Below the pieces are notes generated by a model. That model was not told the origin of the DNA. It saw only the letters and a list, made by a program, of their open reading frames with translations, and made no database searches. The translations under genes were made by a program, and so were the position numbers. From the NCBI GenBank assembly GCA_001516025.1, contig LOEU01000021.1, forward strand, positions 62,001 to 126,000: 64,000 bases of DNA, in the 5' to 3' direction. This stretch comes from a bacterium BRH_c32. GTDB taxonomy: Bacteria > Bacteroidota > Ignavibacteria > Ignavibacteriales > Melioribacteraceae. Positions 9,101 to 17,072 of this stretch are shown here, piece by piece (positions within the stretch are counted from its first letter, which is position 1; every line of letters starts with the position of its first letter).

Positions 9101-9532
9101 ATCGAAACTGAAGATGCGAATACTACACTCAATAATCTTGATGCAGGAGAAACATATTTCTGGAGAGTTCGTTCTAAAAATAATAGCGGTGAATATTCAG
9201 AATTTTCTGAAATCGCTCAATTCAAATCAAGCGGAGTTACTTCTGTTGAAAAATCGGAAAATATTCCATCTGAATATGAATTAAAACAAAACTATCCTAA
9301 TCCATTTAATCCGACTACTATTCTCGAAGTTTCTATCGCAGAATCGGGTTTCTTTTCGCTGGATATTTATAATTCTCTTGGCGAGAGAGTAACGAATCTT
9401 GTAAGTAAGAATTTGGATAGAGGAGTACATAAATACACATTCGATGCAAGTAATCTTTCTTCGGGTGTTTATTTCTATCGTCTAACAGGTAATAATATTA
9501 ATCTTATTAAGAAAATGGTCTTAGTCCGTTAG
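6185..9532 (+). CDS. T9SS-secreted protein with two DUF4082 domains and seven fibronectin III-like repeats
   Basis: A 1115-residue surface or secreted protein. Order: signal peptide (1-26); two DUF4082 modules (about 27-176 and 180-332), each with the TKF/VKF...FYK.AGE pattern; seven Fn3-like modules (about 336-1015), of which the last five are close copies with WYL and YYWKVRS signatures; and a C-terminal type IX sorting domain (about 1032-1115) with QNYPNPFNPTT and SSGVYFYRL. The AGGAGG ribosome binding site is ideal. It is likely anchored outside the cell or released, binding carbohydrate or other cells; DUF4082 has no proven ligand. A strong terminator follows at 9565-9594, so it is probably transcribed alone. 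Confidence 0.9.
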   Translation: MKKEQRVNYILLTFFTFFLFSGIIYSQNTIFTNQVPASTGNDSDYELGTKFSSDLLANVNAIRFYKAAGETGTHTGKIWDNSGSLLASVTFTNETASGWQSINLSSPLLIQPNTVYTVSVNSNVIYPITQNELASQISNSFLRTIADNNNGVFNETPGQFPAQSYNNSNYYVDISAAALNTIFTTQLPTQGTFNDGPYEMGVKFTTSQIAKVKNFSFYKTAGESGAHIGRLWNSTGTQLISAPFSTEIGTGWQLSDPLSFYIFPGNTYTVSVNSNTEYGAVGLNSLDNAVTNGILSTVVGNNGVFSGAPGTAGQFPNFSFNNNNYLRDIVVEPVYTPAIPTALSPLNNASGVSIEPILSWSPVAYALSYNLQVSTDPSFSTFLVNETGLTTTTYSLGTLDNATTYYWRVSSVGELSLTNGFSSTYSFTTVNSVQVVLSYPVNGVELFTLTPTVSWYMPMGGSWKYDLFLSTTSNFLAPQIIPNISSTSQVINNLVPGTLYYWKVRVKTTTGVVVTYSQVGTFKSFGKAVKPVASYPIGNPVLNTFVPTLYWYLNEASTGLTYEVEVREGMPASLTGVATHGNVNAQNLTVTLLPGKQYSWQVRSKSGSVYSDWSAPASFKTIPLPTLVVPTPSWPVGNALVYSTSPSLYWYLGAASTGLTYQVEFVEGLATPFSGTPSITNINALSVALSNLNAGSDYKWRVRSTDGTNFSAWSNAAAFKTIAPTSVSPVIPYPSFPVGGQLVYSTTTSLNWYLMTSSAGYTFDIEFSTGALTGTPSVTGITSLSYNLTSLTAGATYKWKVRSKLNGVYSAWSSEQTFTTVNNAPIAAKPILSWPIGRVTVYTNSPNLSWFLNSGSAGLTYQLLVANNSGFTGAAVHNPAVNQFQLSGLTSGTTYYWKVRSYDGSVYSSFSDVGVFVTLATNASVVPIPASPSGGVEIATTPMLSWFLPTASEASIYELQYSKDSEMNNSIRIETEDANTTLNNLDAGETYFWRVRSKNNSGEYSEFSEIAQFKSSGVTSVEKSENIPSEYELKQNYPNPFNPTTILEVSIAESGFFSLDIYNSLGERVTNLVSKNLDRGVHKYTFDASNLSSGVYFYRLTGNNINLIKKMVLVR
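7766..9229 (+). repeat. Five tandem copies of a ~96-residue Fn3-like unit
   Basis: Within the 1115-residue T9SS protein, residues 528-1015 consist of five consecutive units of 95-98 residues. Each begins with a proline-rich strand and a short PIG/PVG turn, has Y.NT/YSTSP..WYL, a TGLTYQ-like strand, then YKWKVRS...YSAWS...F.T. The first four share much more with each other than with the two preceding Fn3 modules, showing recent expansion by duplication. Unit five is more diverged and leads into the sorting domain. Confidence 0.8.
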
Positions 9533-9564
9533 AGGGTGAGAAGTAAAATAGCAGTCGAAAATCT

Positions 9565-9594
9565 AAAGTCCGGTTTAATGCCGGACTTTTTTTA
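9565..9594 (+). terminator. Rho-independent terminator
   Basis: AAAGTCCGG (9565-9573) pairs perfectly with CCGGACTTT (9581-9589) around a seven-base loop, and a run of T follows. The 9-bp stem lies 33 bases after the stop codon of the large T9SS protein and ends that transcript. Confidence 0.88.
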
Positions 9595-9744
9595 TTGCAT
9601 CTAAGTATTACAAGTTGAATTATGTACAGCTTACGAATTTTATTGGAGTTTTATATTAGCATTTTAGGGTAAAAATATTGGGATTGTTTTTATATTGCAT
9701 TAAGTATATTTTCACCAATAACCTCCTAATATAAGGGTGATCTC

Positions 9745-11340
9745 ATGTCAAAATTTAACTATTTAGCTTTTTTACTTATCATTTTATTCTCACATATCAT
9801 TTCTGCACAATCCAAGGATGTTTACTTTTCTACAATCGAAACCGATAATCTGAAATTATGGTATGGACTTGATAATACAACCGGAATAAATCAAAAAGGT
9901 AATTCCGGGTTAGAATTAAAACAATACAATAATGGTACCGCAATTTATTGTGCAAATTTGTATTGGGGTGGTTTTATTAATTCTAAATTCGAAACAGGAG
10001 GTACAATTTATTGGAGAAATTCTTTACAGCCCGGTGAGTATATATATCATGATAATCCAATCGCAATGGCAGCACAAAATCACTCTTTTAAATATTCTCC
10101 TAATTGGAGAAATATTACCGATCCACAAAAGAAAGAAGAATATGAAAACGGATTCTATAATTGGAGAGTTGATATTGGAGCTCCATTTTATGATTCAGAT
10201 AAAAATGGATTATATGAACCACGCACATCTAATGATGCTCCGGGAGATATCGAAGATGAGATGCATTGGTTTGTTGTCAATGATATGAATTCCGATAAAT
10301 CTAATGAGTATTTCCTTTCAGAACCATTTGGTATTGAATTACAAAAAACATTATTTACAGTTAATTATGCTGAATTTAAGGATGTTGTTTTCGAGAATAC
10401 TGTAATAATTAATAAAGGTAATAATAGAATAGATAGTATGTATTTTTGCATATTCTCTGATAATGATTTAGGTGATGGAGGGGATGATTTTGTCGGTGTA
10501 GATACTACATTAAATTTGGGTTTTTCTTATAATAGCAAAAATAATGATGCTGTTTTTGGAGATGCTCCACCCGCTGTTGGTCATTTAATTCTTGAGTCCC
10601 CTTTAAAATATAATGGGAATAGAAACATCTCCTCATTTTTGCCGAATTATAAAAATAATCCAAATTGGACTCATGATATGGCACCATATACAGAAAAAGG
10701 AAAAGGAGAGATATATAATTTATTAAACGGTAGAATGAATAACGGAAGGTATTTTATTTCTCAAATTGATGACAAGCCAACCATATTTCCATTTACAGGT
10801 GATCCCGAATCTAAATCAGGCTGGTTTGAAAATGCCGATTATTTTAGCGCAAGCGATAGAAGATACCATATTAATATGGGACCGATAACATTCAATCCGG
10901 GCGATAAAGTTAATATTCTCGATGCAATTTTAGTTGCAAGAGGGAATAGCAATCTTAATAGTGTTACGAAACTAAAAGAATTAGCAGCAAAAGTAATTCT
11001 ATTATACAAGACCGGTGAATTGGTTACAGATATAGATAGAGAAAACGAAAAAGAAATCCCAACAGAATTTCTGCTCAAACAGAATTACCCTAATCCATTT
11101 AATCCGACGACAACAATAAATTATAGTATCCCCAAAGGTGGAAATGTTCGTTTAGAGATTTATAATTCACTCGGAGAGATAGTAAATATTATTCAAGATA
11201 GTTATCAAGACGCGGGGAATCATTCGATTGCTTGGACAGGCAAAGACAGTAATGGAAACTCTCTATCTTCAGGAATATATTTTTATCGGTTAATAAGTAA
11301 TGATTTTGTTCAGGTAAAAAAGATGATCCTGCTAAAGTAA
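9745..11340 (+). CDS. T9SS-secreted protein of unknown function
   Basis: A 531-residue exported protein with a signal peptide (1-21, ending ISA-Q) and a C-terminal type IX sorting domain (about 445-531: LKQNYPNPFNPTTTINYSI, then SSGIYFYRL). The roughly 420 residues between have no domain I recognise. They are rich in Asn, Asp, Trp and Tyr and contain DSDKNGLYEP-like acidic loops that may bind calcium; proteins of this pattern are common as multi-copy exported proteins in Ignavibacteria. It follows the larger T9SS protein but is separated from it by a terminator, so it has its own promoter. Confidence 0.85.
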   Translation: MSKFNYLAFLLIILFSHIISAQSKDVYFSTIETDNLKLWYGLDNTTGINQKGNSGLELKQYNNGTAIYCANLYWGGFINSKFETGGTIYWRNSLQPGEYIYHDNPIAMAAQNHSFKYSPNWRNITDPQKKEEYENGFYNWRVDIGAPFYDSDKNGLYEPRTSNDAPGDIEDEMHWFVVNDMNSDKSNEYFLSEPFGIELQKTLFTVNYAEFKDVVFENTVIINKGNNRIDSMYFCIFSDNDLGDGGDDFVGVDTTLNLGFSYNSKNNDAVFGDAPPAVGHLILESPLKYNGNRNISSFLPNYKNNPNWTHDMAPYTEKGKGEIYNLLNGRMNNGRYFISQIDDKPTIFPFTGDPESKSGWFENADYFSASDRRYHINMGPITFNPGDKVNILDAILVARGNSNLNSVTKLKELAAKVILLYKTGELVTDIDRENEKEIPTEFLLKQNYPNPFNPTTTINYSIPKGGNVRLEIYNSLGEIVNIIQDSYQDAGNHSIAWTGKDSNGNSLSSGIYFYRLISNDFVQVKKMILLK

Positions 11341-11378
11341 AATAGTATAAGAGGTATTATTTATGCAATAATTTATCT

Positions 11379-11406
11379 TTGACAAGATTATTTTTTATCT
11401 TAATTT
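11379..11406 (+). promoter_or_regulatory. Weak sigma-70-like promoter candidate upstream of the KimA-like gene
   Basis: A perfect TTGACA (11379-11384) is followed after 16 bases by TAATTT (11401-11406), a poor -10 element. It is the best candidate in the 142-base gap before the transporter gene, but AT richness makes chance matches likely. Confidence 0.25.
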
Positions 11407-11482
11407 AGTCCGGTTAAAAATTAAGAACTATTGAAATAACTAAACTTACCACATAGCTTCAACAACCCAAAACATCCCCAAA

Positions 11483-13474
11483 ATGGAACATGATAAGAAT
11501 TATTTAAATTCTGCAAAAAGATTTATGCTTGGTAATTCAAGAGACTTGAATGACCCATCTATTTTTCATAAAATTACATTAACGGCTTTTCTAGCTTGGG
11601 TAGGACTTGGCTCTGATGGTCTTTCATCATCTGCTTATGGACCCGAAGAGGCATTTCTTACTCTCGGATCACATCATTTTTTAAGTATATTCGTTGCCAT
11701 TGCTACTGTTTTAACTGTTTTGATTATTAGTTCGAGCTACTCGCAGATAATTGAGCTATTTCCTTCGGGAGGTGGAGGTTATCTTGTTGCTAGTAAATTA
11801 TTATCTCCAAAAATCGGTATGATTTCAGGATGTGCACTTCTAATTGATTATGTTCTTACGATAACAATTTCTGTCGCAAGCGGAGCAGATGCTCTATTTA
11901 GTTTTTTCTCTGACGATTCTCTTCCATTTAAGTTTTATTTTGCTTTGTTTGGCGTATTGCTTCTTATAATTATGAATATGAGAGGAGTCAAGGAATCTGT
12001 TTTACCTTTAATCCCGATATTTTTGATCTTTATTGCTACTCATATATTCGCAATTATTTATTCATTCGCTGTACATCTTTTCCAATTTGGTAATCTCGTT
12101 ACTTCCACTTCTTCAGACATAGCTTCGTCTTCGAATGAATTAGGAATATTCGGAATGCTTTTTTTAATTGTAAAAGCATACACTATGGGTGCAGGTACAT
12201 ATACCGGTATTGAAGCCGTAAGTAATGGCGTTCCCATTCTTAGAGACCCAAAAGTAAAGACTGCTAAAACAACAATGAAATATATGGCTGCTTCACTTTC
12301 ATTTATGATTGTAGGACTTTTACTTTCATATCTTTTTTATGGTGTTACTCACGAACATGGAAAAACTCTAAATGCTGTTTTATACTCAAGAATATCTGCT
12401 GATTGGGGCACTTATGGTACTATATTTTTATTCCTAATTTTATTCTCCGAAGCAATCATACTTTTTGTTGCTGCACAAGCGGGTTTTATGGATGGTCCCC
12501 GAGTATTGGCTAATATGGCTTTAGACAGGTGGTTCCCATCTCGTTTTTCAATTCTTAGCGACAGACTTGTTACTCAAAACGGAGTAATAATTATGGGAAC
12601 CGCAGCAATTATTACCATGATTCTATCTAAAGGTTCAGTAAAATATCTAATAGTTCTTTATAGCATTAATGTATTCGCAACATTTTTCTTATCTCAACTT
12701 GGAATGGTCCGCCATTGGTGGCAAGTAAGAAAAGAAAATAAAAATTGGATTAAAAAAATATCCATCAACGGTATAGGGCTGTTTCTAACCTCTTTAATTC
12801 TTGTTTCTGTACTTTCAATTAAGTTTTTTGAAGGTGGTTGGATAACTATTTTAATAACAGGTAGTTTGATTATTCTTGCTCTAATTACAAAGAAACATTA
12901 TAATTCTGTCAATCTAAAAATTAAAGAGCTCGATGAAACTATATTACCGGCTATTACAGAATCGATAGAAGTATTTCATAATTCTGAACATTCAAAACAG
13001 GAATATAATGTTAATAATAAAACCGCAATAATATTTGTTAATGGTTTTAATGGTCTTGGTATTCATACTCTTCTTTCGGTTATTAGAACCTTCCCTAATA
13101 CTTTTTCTAATTTTGCGTTTGCTCAAGTTGGTGTGGTGGATACAGGTTCCTTTAAAGGTACGGCAGAACTTATTGAACTCGAATCAAAAACAAAGAAGGA
13201 TATTTATAACTATATCGAATTTATAAACAGAAATGGATTTTATGCAGAAGGTTTCTCTAAAGTTGGAACCGAAGTAATTGAAACCGCCGAAGAATTGTTG
13301 ATGGAAATTCAAACCAAATTTTCTAATGCAGTATATTTTGGTGGTCAATTAGTTTTCCATAAAGAGACTATATTTAATAAAATGCTTCACAATCAAATTG
13401 TATTCACTCTTCAGAAAAAACTTTATAAAATGGGTCTCCCTTTTGTTATTATGCCGATAAAAATAAATATGTAA
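11483..13474 (+). CDS. APC-superfamily transporter, KimA/YdaO-like (probable K+ uptake)
   Basis: A 663-residue inner-membrane protein with about 12 membrane segments and a soluble C-terminal region (from about 475). It follows Bacillus KimA along its length: GSDGLSSSAYG (D45, Y52), SGGGGYLVA, LLIDYVLT (D122, Y123), NMRGVKES, TYTGIEAVSN and the C-terminal HNQIVFTLQKKL region. In KimA the equivalent Asp/Tyr/Thr/Glu residues bind K+ and protons, so high-affinity K+/H+ symport is the likely role; an amino-acid permease is the alternative. KimA in Firmicutes is controlled by cyclic di-AMP; nothing here shows whether that holds. No clear ribosome binding site precedes the ATG. Confidence 0.75.
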   Translation: MEHDKNYLNSAKRFMLGNSRDLNDPSIFHKITLTAFLAWVGLGSDGLSSSAYGPEEAFLTLGSHHFLSIFVAIATVLTVLIISSSYSQIIELFPSGGGGYLVASKLLSPKIGMISGCALLIDYVLTITISVASGADALFSFFSDDSLPFKFYFALFGVLLLIIMNMRGVKESVLPLIPIFLIFIATHIFAIIYSFAVHLFQFGNLVTSTSSDIASSSNELGIFGMLFLIVKAYTMGAGTYTGIEAVSNGVPILRDPKVKTAKTTMKYMAASLSFMIVGLLLSYLFYGVTHEHGKTLNAVLYSRISADWGTYGTIFLFLILFSEAIILFVAAQAGFMDGPRVLANMALDRWFPSRFSILSDRLVTQNGVIIMGTAAIITMILSKGSVKYLIVLYSINVFATFFLSQLGMVRHWWQVRKENKNWIKKISINGIGLFLTSLILVSVLSIKFFEGGWITILITGSLIILALITKKHYNSVNLKIKELDETILPAITESIEVFHNSEHSKQEYNVNNKTAIIFVNGFNGLGIHTLLSVIRTFPNTFSNFAFAQVGVVDTGSFKGTAELIELESKTKKDIYNYIEFINRNGFYAEGFSKVGTEVIETAEELLMEIQTKFSNAVYFGGQLVFHKETIFNKMLHNQIVFTLQKKLYKMGLPFVIMPIKINM

Positions 13475-13489
13475 GAATATTTTTGAAAG

Positions 13490-13518
13490 TTGAATAAGCT
13501 GAATAGTGTCGTTATATT
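13490..13518 (+). promoter_or_regulatory. Probable sigma-70 promoter for the purC operon
   Basis: TTGAAT (13490-13495) and TATATT (13513-13518) are separated by exactly 17 bases, in the 67-base gap between the transporter gene and purC. Four of six and five of six bases match the consensus. It would drive the long plus-strand run from purC onward. Confidence 0.4.
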
Positions 13519-13541
13519 ACCCTTCTAAATTATGAGGAATA

Positions 13542-14438
13542 ATGGACAAGGTAGTTTTATCAACTGATTTCCCTTCTCTTAAAAAATTCAAACAAGGCAA
13601 AGTAAGGGACGTTTATGAAACGGGGGACTATTACCTTATAGTTTCTTCCGATCGCCTTAGCGCATTTGATGTTATTATGCAGCAGGGAATTCCTTCCAAA
13701 GGGGAAATCCTTACCTATATCTCAAATTTCTGGTTCGATTTTACTTCCGATATTATAGAAAATCATATCGTTTCTACCAATGTTGATGAATACCCTCAAG
13801 AATGCCGTGAATATTCGGAGATTCTAAAAGGGCGTTCGATGCTCGTAAAAAAGGCAAAACTTATTCCGTTAGAATGTATCGTAAGAGGGTATCTCTCGGG
13901 TACGGGTTGGAATGACTATAAAAAAACAGGCGCAGTCTGCGGAATCGCTTTGCCTCCCGGACTCGAAGAATCGGAAAAACTCCCTAAAGCGATTTTCACT
14001 CCTTCCACTAAAGCTGATATCGGCGATCATGATGAAAATATAGATGAGAAAAAAGCTATCGGAATTGTCGGCTTTGATATCTATAACGAAATTAAAACAA
14101 AAGCATTAGAAATTTATATAAAAGCTTCTGAATACGCTCTTACTAAAGGAATCATTATTGCAGATACAAAAATGGAATTTGGAATCTATAATAATAAAGT
14201 GATTTTAATCGATGAATTATTAACTCCCGATTCATCACGTTTCTGGCCGCTTGATTCTTACGAAAAAGGGAGAGCACAAGATAGTTACGATAAGCAGTAC
14301 GTTAGAGATTATCTCTTATCGATCAATTTTAATAAACGTCCACCGGCTCCAATTCTTCCCGAGAGCGTAATCACTAATACTGCAAATAAATATTTTGAAG
14401 CGGTAGAAAAATTAACAGGTAAAAAATTAGAAAAATGA
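13542..14438 (+). CDS. purC: Phosphoribosylaminoimidazole-succinocarboxamide synthase (SAICAR synthetase)
   Basis: Joins aspartate to CAIR with ATP in de novo purine synthesis. The 298-residue length fits the longer bacterial/yeast-like form. Visible signatures: QGKVRDVYE (18-26), SSDRLSAFDV (35-44), the substrate motif RGYLSGTGW (115-123) and IDELLTPDSSRFW near the C-terminal third. GAGGA lies just before the ATG. It overlaps the DUF971 gene by 4 bases (ATGA) and heads a run that also contains guaB and purD, so purine genes are distributed through the run and not grouped. Confidence 0.96.
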   Translation: MDKVVLSTDFPSLKKFKQGKVRDVYETGDYYLIVSSDRLSAFDVIMQQGIPSKGEILTYISNFWFDFTSDIIENHIVSTNVDEYPQECREYSEILKGRSMLVKKAKLIPLECIVRGYLSGTGWNDYKKTGAVCGIALPPGLEESEKLPKAIFTPSTKADIGDHDENIDEKKAIGIVGFDIYNEIKTKALEIYIKASEYALTKGIIIADTKMEFGIYNNKVILIDELLTPDSSRFWPLDSYEKGRAQDSYDKQYVRDYLLSINFNKRPPAPILPESVITNTANKYFEAVEKLTGKKLEK

Positions 14439-14737
14439 CACCAAGAAAGATTAAAGTACTTCCCGAAAATAAATTACAAATAGTTTGGAATGACAATTCC
14501 GAAAGTATAATAAAATTAGCTAATCTAAAGCGCAACTGCCCCTGTGCAGTGTGCGAAAGCGAAAGAGAAAAACAGAGCAGTAGTTATCTTCCTATCTATT
14601 CCGACTGGGAATTAAAAATTAAATCGATTGATAAAATCGGTACTTATGCTATCTTAATTGTTTGGGATGATGGACATAATACAGGGATTTATACATTTGA
14701 TCATTTAGCAAAATTGGCTGAGAATGCTTCTTCCTAA
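14435..14737 (+). CDS. DUF971-family protein
   Basis: A 100-residue protein that is a single DUF971 domain (also found at the N-terminus of gamma-butyrobetaine hydroxylases). The family features are present: a WNDNSES strand, LRRNCPCAVC-type cysteine motif (here LKRNCPCAVCE) and W.DGHNTGIYTFDHL at the end. The cysteines suggest Zn or Fe-S binding; in other bacteria DUF971 is often linked to the Mrp/ApbC iron-sulfur carrier. It overlaps purC by 4 bases and pgsA by 14, so translation is coupled. Confidence 0.88.
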   Translation: MTPRKIKVLPENKLQIVWNDNSESIIKLANLKRNCPCAVCESEREKQSSSYLPIYSDWELKIKSIDKIGTYAILIVWDDGHNTGIYTFDHLAKLAENASS

Positions 14738-15323
14738 TCAATTAACTGTTGCGAGGATAATTCTTACTCCTTTCTTTTTCTATTTCTTTCTATCTCCCGT
14801 GGATGAATTAAAACAGGTTTCATTATTAATATTTGTTATAGCTGCTATTACCGATTGGTATGATGGTTGGCTCGCTCGCAAATTTAATTACATCACTGCA
14901 TGGGGAAAATTTATGGACCCGCTTGCTGATAAGATTCTTACTTCGGCGGCATTTTTCGGTTTCGTAATTATCGGTACTCTCCATTTATGGATGGTTTTAT
15001 TAATTGTACTAAGAGACATAACAGTTACCGGACTTAGAGGTTATGCTGATTATAAGAAAGTAAATTTCGTTACATCTAAAAGTGCAAAATGGAAAACGTT
15101 TCTTCAAATGTTTTTCCTCTATTATCTCTTAGTCATTTATGCTGCTAAATCGGTCGATTGGATTAGAAACGATTATAGCGATATAATTGCCTTACTTAGC
15201 AATGAATATGCAATATATTATTCGATGCTCTTCATTACACTATTTACTCTATTTACAGGAATTTCTTATATATTTACAAATAGAATTGTAATTAAAAAGC
15301 TTTTTAAGGGTAGAATTGAGTAA
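14724..15323 (+). CDS. pgsA: CDP-diacylglycerol-glycerol-3-phosphate 3-phosphatidyltransferase
   Basis: Makes phosphatidylglycerol phosphate from CDP-diacylglycerol and glycerol 3-phosphate in the inner membrane. The CDP-alcohol phosphotransferase signature is complete: DGWLAR, then eight residues, G, three, D, three, D (DGWLAR...GKFMDPLAD). The 199-residue length and about five membrane segments are typical. It overlaps the next gene, which encodes the phosphatase for the following step, so the two reactions are coupled genetically. Confidence 0.96.
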   Translation: MLLPNQLTVARIILTPFFFYFFLSPVDELKQVSLLIFVIAAITDWYDGWLARKFNYITAWGKFMDPLADKILTSAAFFGFVIIGTLHLWMVLLIVLRDITVTGLRGYADYKKVNFVTSKSAKWKTFLQMFFLYYLLVIYAAKSVDWIRNDYSDIIALLSNEYAIYYSMLFITLFTLFTGISYIFTNRIVIKKLFKGRIE

Positions 15324-15771
15324 ATTCGAAAAATTAATCGGTTCGGGATTTGGCACCGGCTTCATTAAAAAAGCTTCAGGTACATTCGGAAGTCTCGTCG
15401 CCTTAGCTTTATATCTTATCCCGGGATTTGAAAATCCGGCTCTTCTAGTTTTATTCATCTCTGCTTCAATCGTTTTCGGGATTCCGATAGCAACTAAATT
15501 TGAAAAAATCTATGGAAAGGATCCGAAAGAATTTACTTTAGATGAATTTACAGGTATGTGGATTACACTTCTTTTTCTCCCAAAATCACTTTGGTTAATA
15601 ATCCCTGCTTTTTTTATTTGGCGCGCTTTGGATATTTTTAAACCGTTCCCGGCACGAAGACTCGAGAAATTAAAGGGGGGACTTGGAATCTTCGCAGATG
15701 ATATCATGGCTGGGTTCTATGCGTTCTTGATTATGCAGATTCTTACAAATATTTTGTATCACTTTATTTAG
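15316..15771 (+). CDS. pgpA: Phosphatidylglycerophosphatase A
   Basis: Removes the phosphate from phosphatidylglycerol phosphate, completing phosphatidylglycerol synthesis. The 151-residue membrane protein has the PgpA pattern: GSGFGTGFIKKASGTFGSL at the N-terminus, DEFTGMWITL (acidic DE) near 76-85, and IFKPFPARRLEKL...GIFADDIMAG near the end. The start is a TTG at 15316, overlapping the pgsA stop by 8 bases; no ATG would keep the conserved N-terminus. Confidence 0.94.
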   Translation: MSKFEKLIGSGFGTGFIKKASGTFGSLVALALYLIPGFENPALLVLFISASIVFGIPIATKFEKIYGKDPKEFTLDEFTGMWITLLFLPKSLWLIIPAFFIWRALDIFKPFPARRLEKLKGGLGIFADDIMAGFYAFLIMQILTNILYHFI

Positions 15772-15777
15772 GATATT

Positions 15778-17034
15778 ATGAAAGCTCATTTAGTTACGAT
15801 AGGCGATGAAATATTGATAGGGCAGACGATCAATACCAATAGTGCATTTATCGGAGAAGTCCTCTCCGATCTCGGTGTTATAATTACCGAGACTCATGTA
15901 GTGCCTGATGATGCAGATTCAATACTTAGAGAATTTGATTACGCTTTTAATAATAATGACGTGGTAATCGTTACAGGTGGACTTGGTCCTACTCATGATG
16001 ATATTACCAGAAGCTGTATAGTGAAATATTTCAATACCGAACTTAAAATGAACGACCTTGTCCTTAGCGACGTAAAGAGAATATTTGATCTGCGCGGTAG
16101 AGTGGTAACTAAAATTAATGAAGAACAAGCACTCGTACCTTTAATAGCGGAACCGATTAGAAATTTCAAAGGTACGGCTCCCGGAATATTTATCGAAACG
16201 GAAAATAAAATATTTATTGCTATGCCCGGTGTCCCTTACGAAATGAAGGAAATGATGAGCAATTTTGTTTTACCTCGATTATCTGAAAAGATTGATAATA
16301 AAGGTTACGTAATTAAAAAAACAAATCTCCTTACTACCGGCATACCTGAATCATATCTATTTGAAAAACTTGGTGATCTGAATTCTCTTCTTAATGGAGG
16401 TAAAATGGCTTTCCTCCCAAGTCAATACGGAGTGAGATTAAGAATTACGGTTAAAGAAGATACCGAGGAACAAGCTAATAATAAACTTGTAGAAATTGAG
16501 CAAAAGATTCGTACTCTTGTAGGACGATTTATTTATGGAAAAAATAACGATACCTTGGAAGAAAAAGTCGGAAAAATATTATCCGATAGAGGATTGAGAA
16601 TTGCAGTTGCCGAATCATGCACCGGAGGATTGATTGCCAGCCGACTTACAAATATTGCCGGTAGTTCTCATTTCTTTGATAGAGGTGTAGTTGCTTATAG
16701 CAACGCCGCTAAAGTGGAGCTACTTAAAGTAGATGAAGATATCATCCACAAATATGGCGCGGTAAGTATTGAAGTTGCACGCCAAATGGCTGAAGGTATA
16801 AAAGCTACGAGCGGTACAGACTTAGGTCTTTCTATAACAGGAATCATGGGACCATCGGGGGGCACTTTGAGTAAGCCCGTTGGATTGGTTTATGTCGGAA
16901 TTTGCGATGATAAGATTTGCACCGCAAAAGAATTTCGACACGGAGATGACCGTTTATTAAATAAAGATAGAGCTTCGCAATCTGCTTTGGACATGCTCAG
17001 AAGGCACTTGCTTGGCATCCAGTATGACGAATAA
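15778..17034 (+). CDS. cinA: CinA-family protein (molybdopterin-binding domain plus NMN deamidase domain)
   Basis: A 418-residue two-domain protein. The N-terminal MoCF-like domain has IGDEILIGQTINTNSAFI and VTGGLGPTHDDIT; the C-terminal amidase domain (about 260-418) has AESCTGGLIASRLTNIAGSS and GIMGPSGG. CinA recycles nicotinamide mononucleotide and, in this full-length form, can hydrolyse ADP-ribose. It is followed after 38 bases by recA, the same cinA-recA order known from Gram-positive competence loci, although it is widespread and does not prove competence here. Confidence 0.95.
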   Translation: MKAHLVTIGDEILIGQTINTNSAFIGEVLSDLGVIITETHVVPDDADSILREFDYAFNNNDVVIVTGGLGPTHDDITRSCIVKYFNTELKMNDLVLSDVKRIFDLRGRVVTKINEEQALVPLIAEPIRNFKGTAPGIFIETENKIFIAMPGVPYEMKEMMSNFVLPRLSEKIDNKGYVIKKTNLLTTGIPESYLFEKLGDLNSLLNGGKMAFLPSQYGVRLRITVKEDTEEQANNKLVEIEQKIRTLVGRFIYGKNNDTLEEKVGKILSDRGLRIAVAESCTGGLIASRLTNIAGSSHFFDRGVVAYSNAAKVELLKVDEDIIHKYGAVSIEVARQMAEGIKATSGTDLGLSITGIMGPSGGTLSKPVGLVYVGICDDKICTAKEFRHGDDRLLNKDRASQSALDMLRRHLLGIQYDE

Positions 17035-17072
17035 AAACATATTAAAAGAAATTAATTTAAAACGGAGGATGT

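Noticed and set aside
11351-11367. Hairpin ATTATT / AATAAT after the 531-residue T9SS gene
   Set aside because: A six-base AT-only stem without a T tract is unlikely to terminate transcription.
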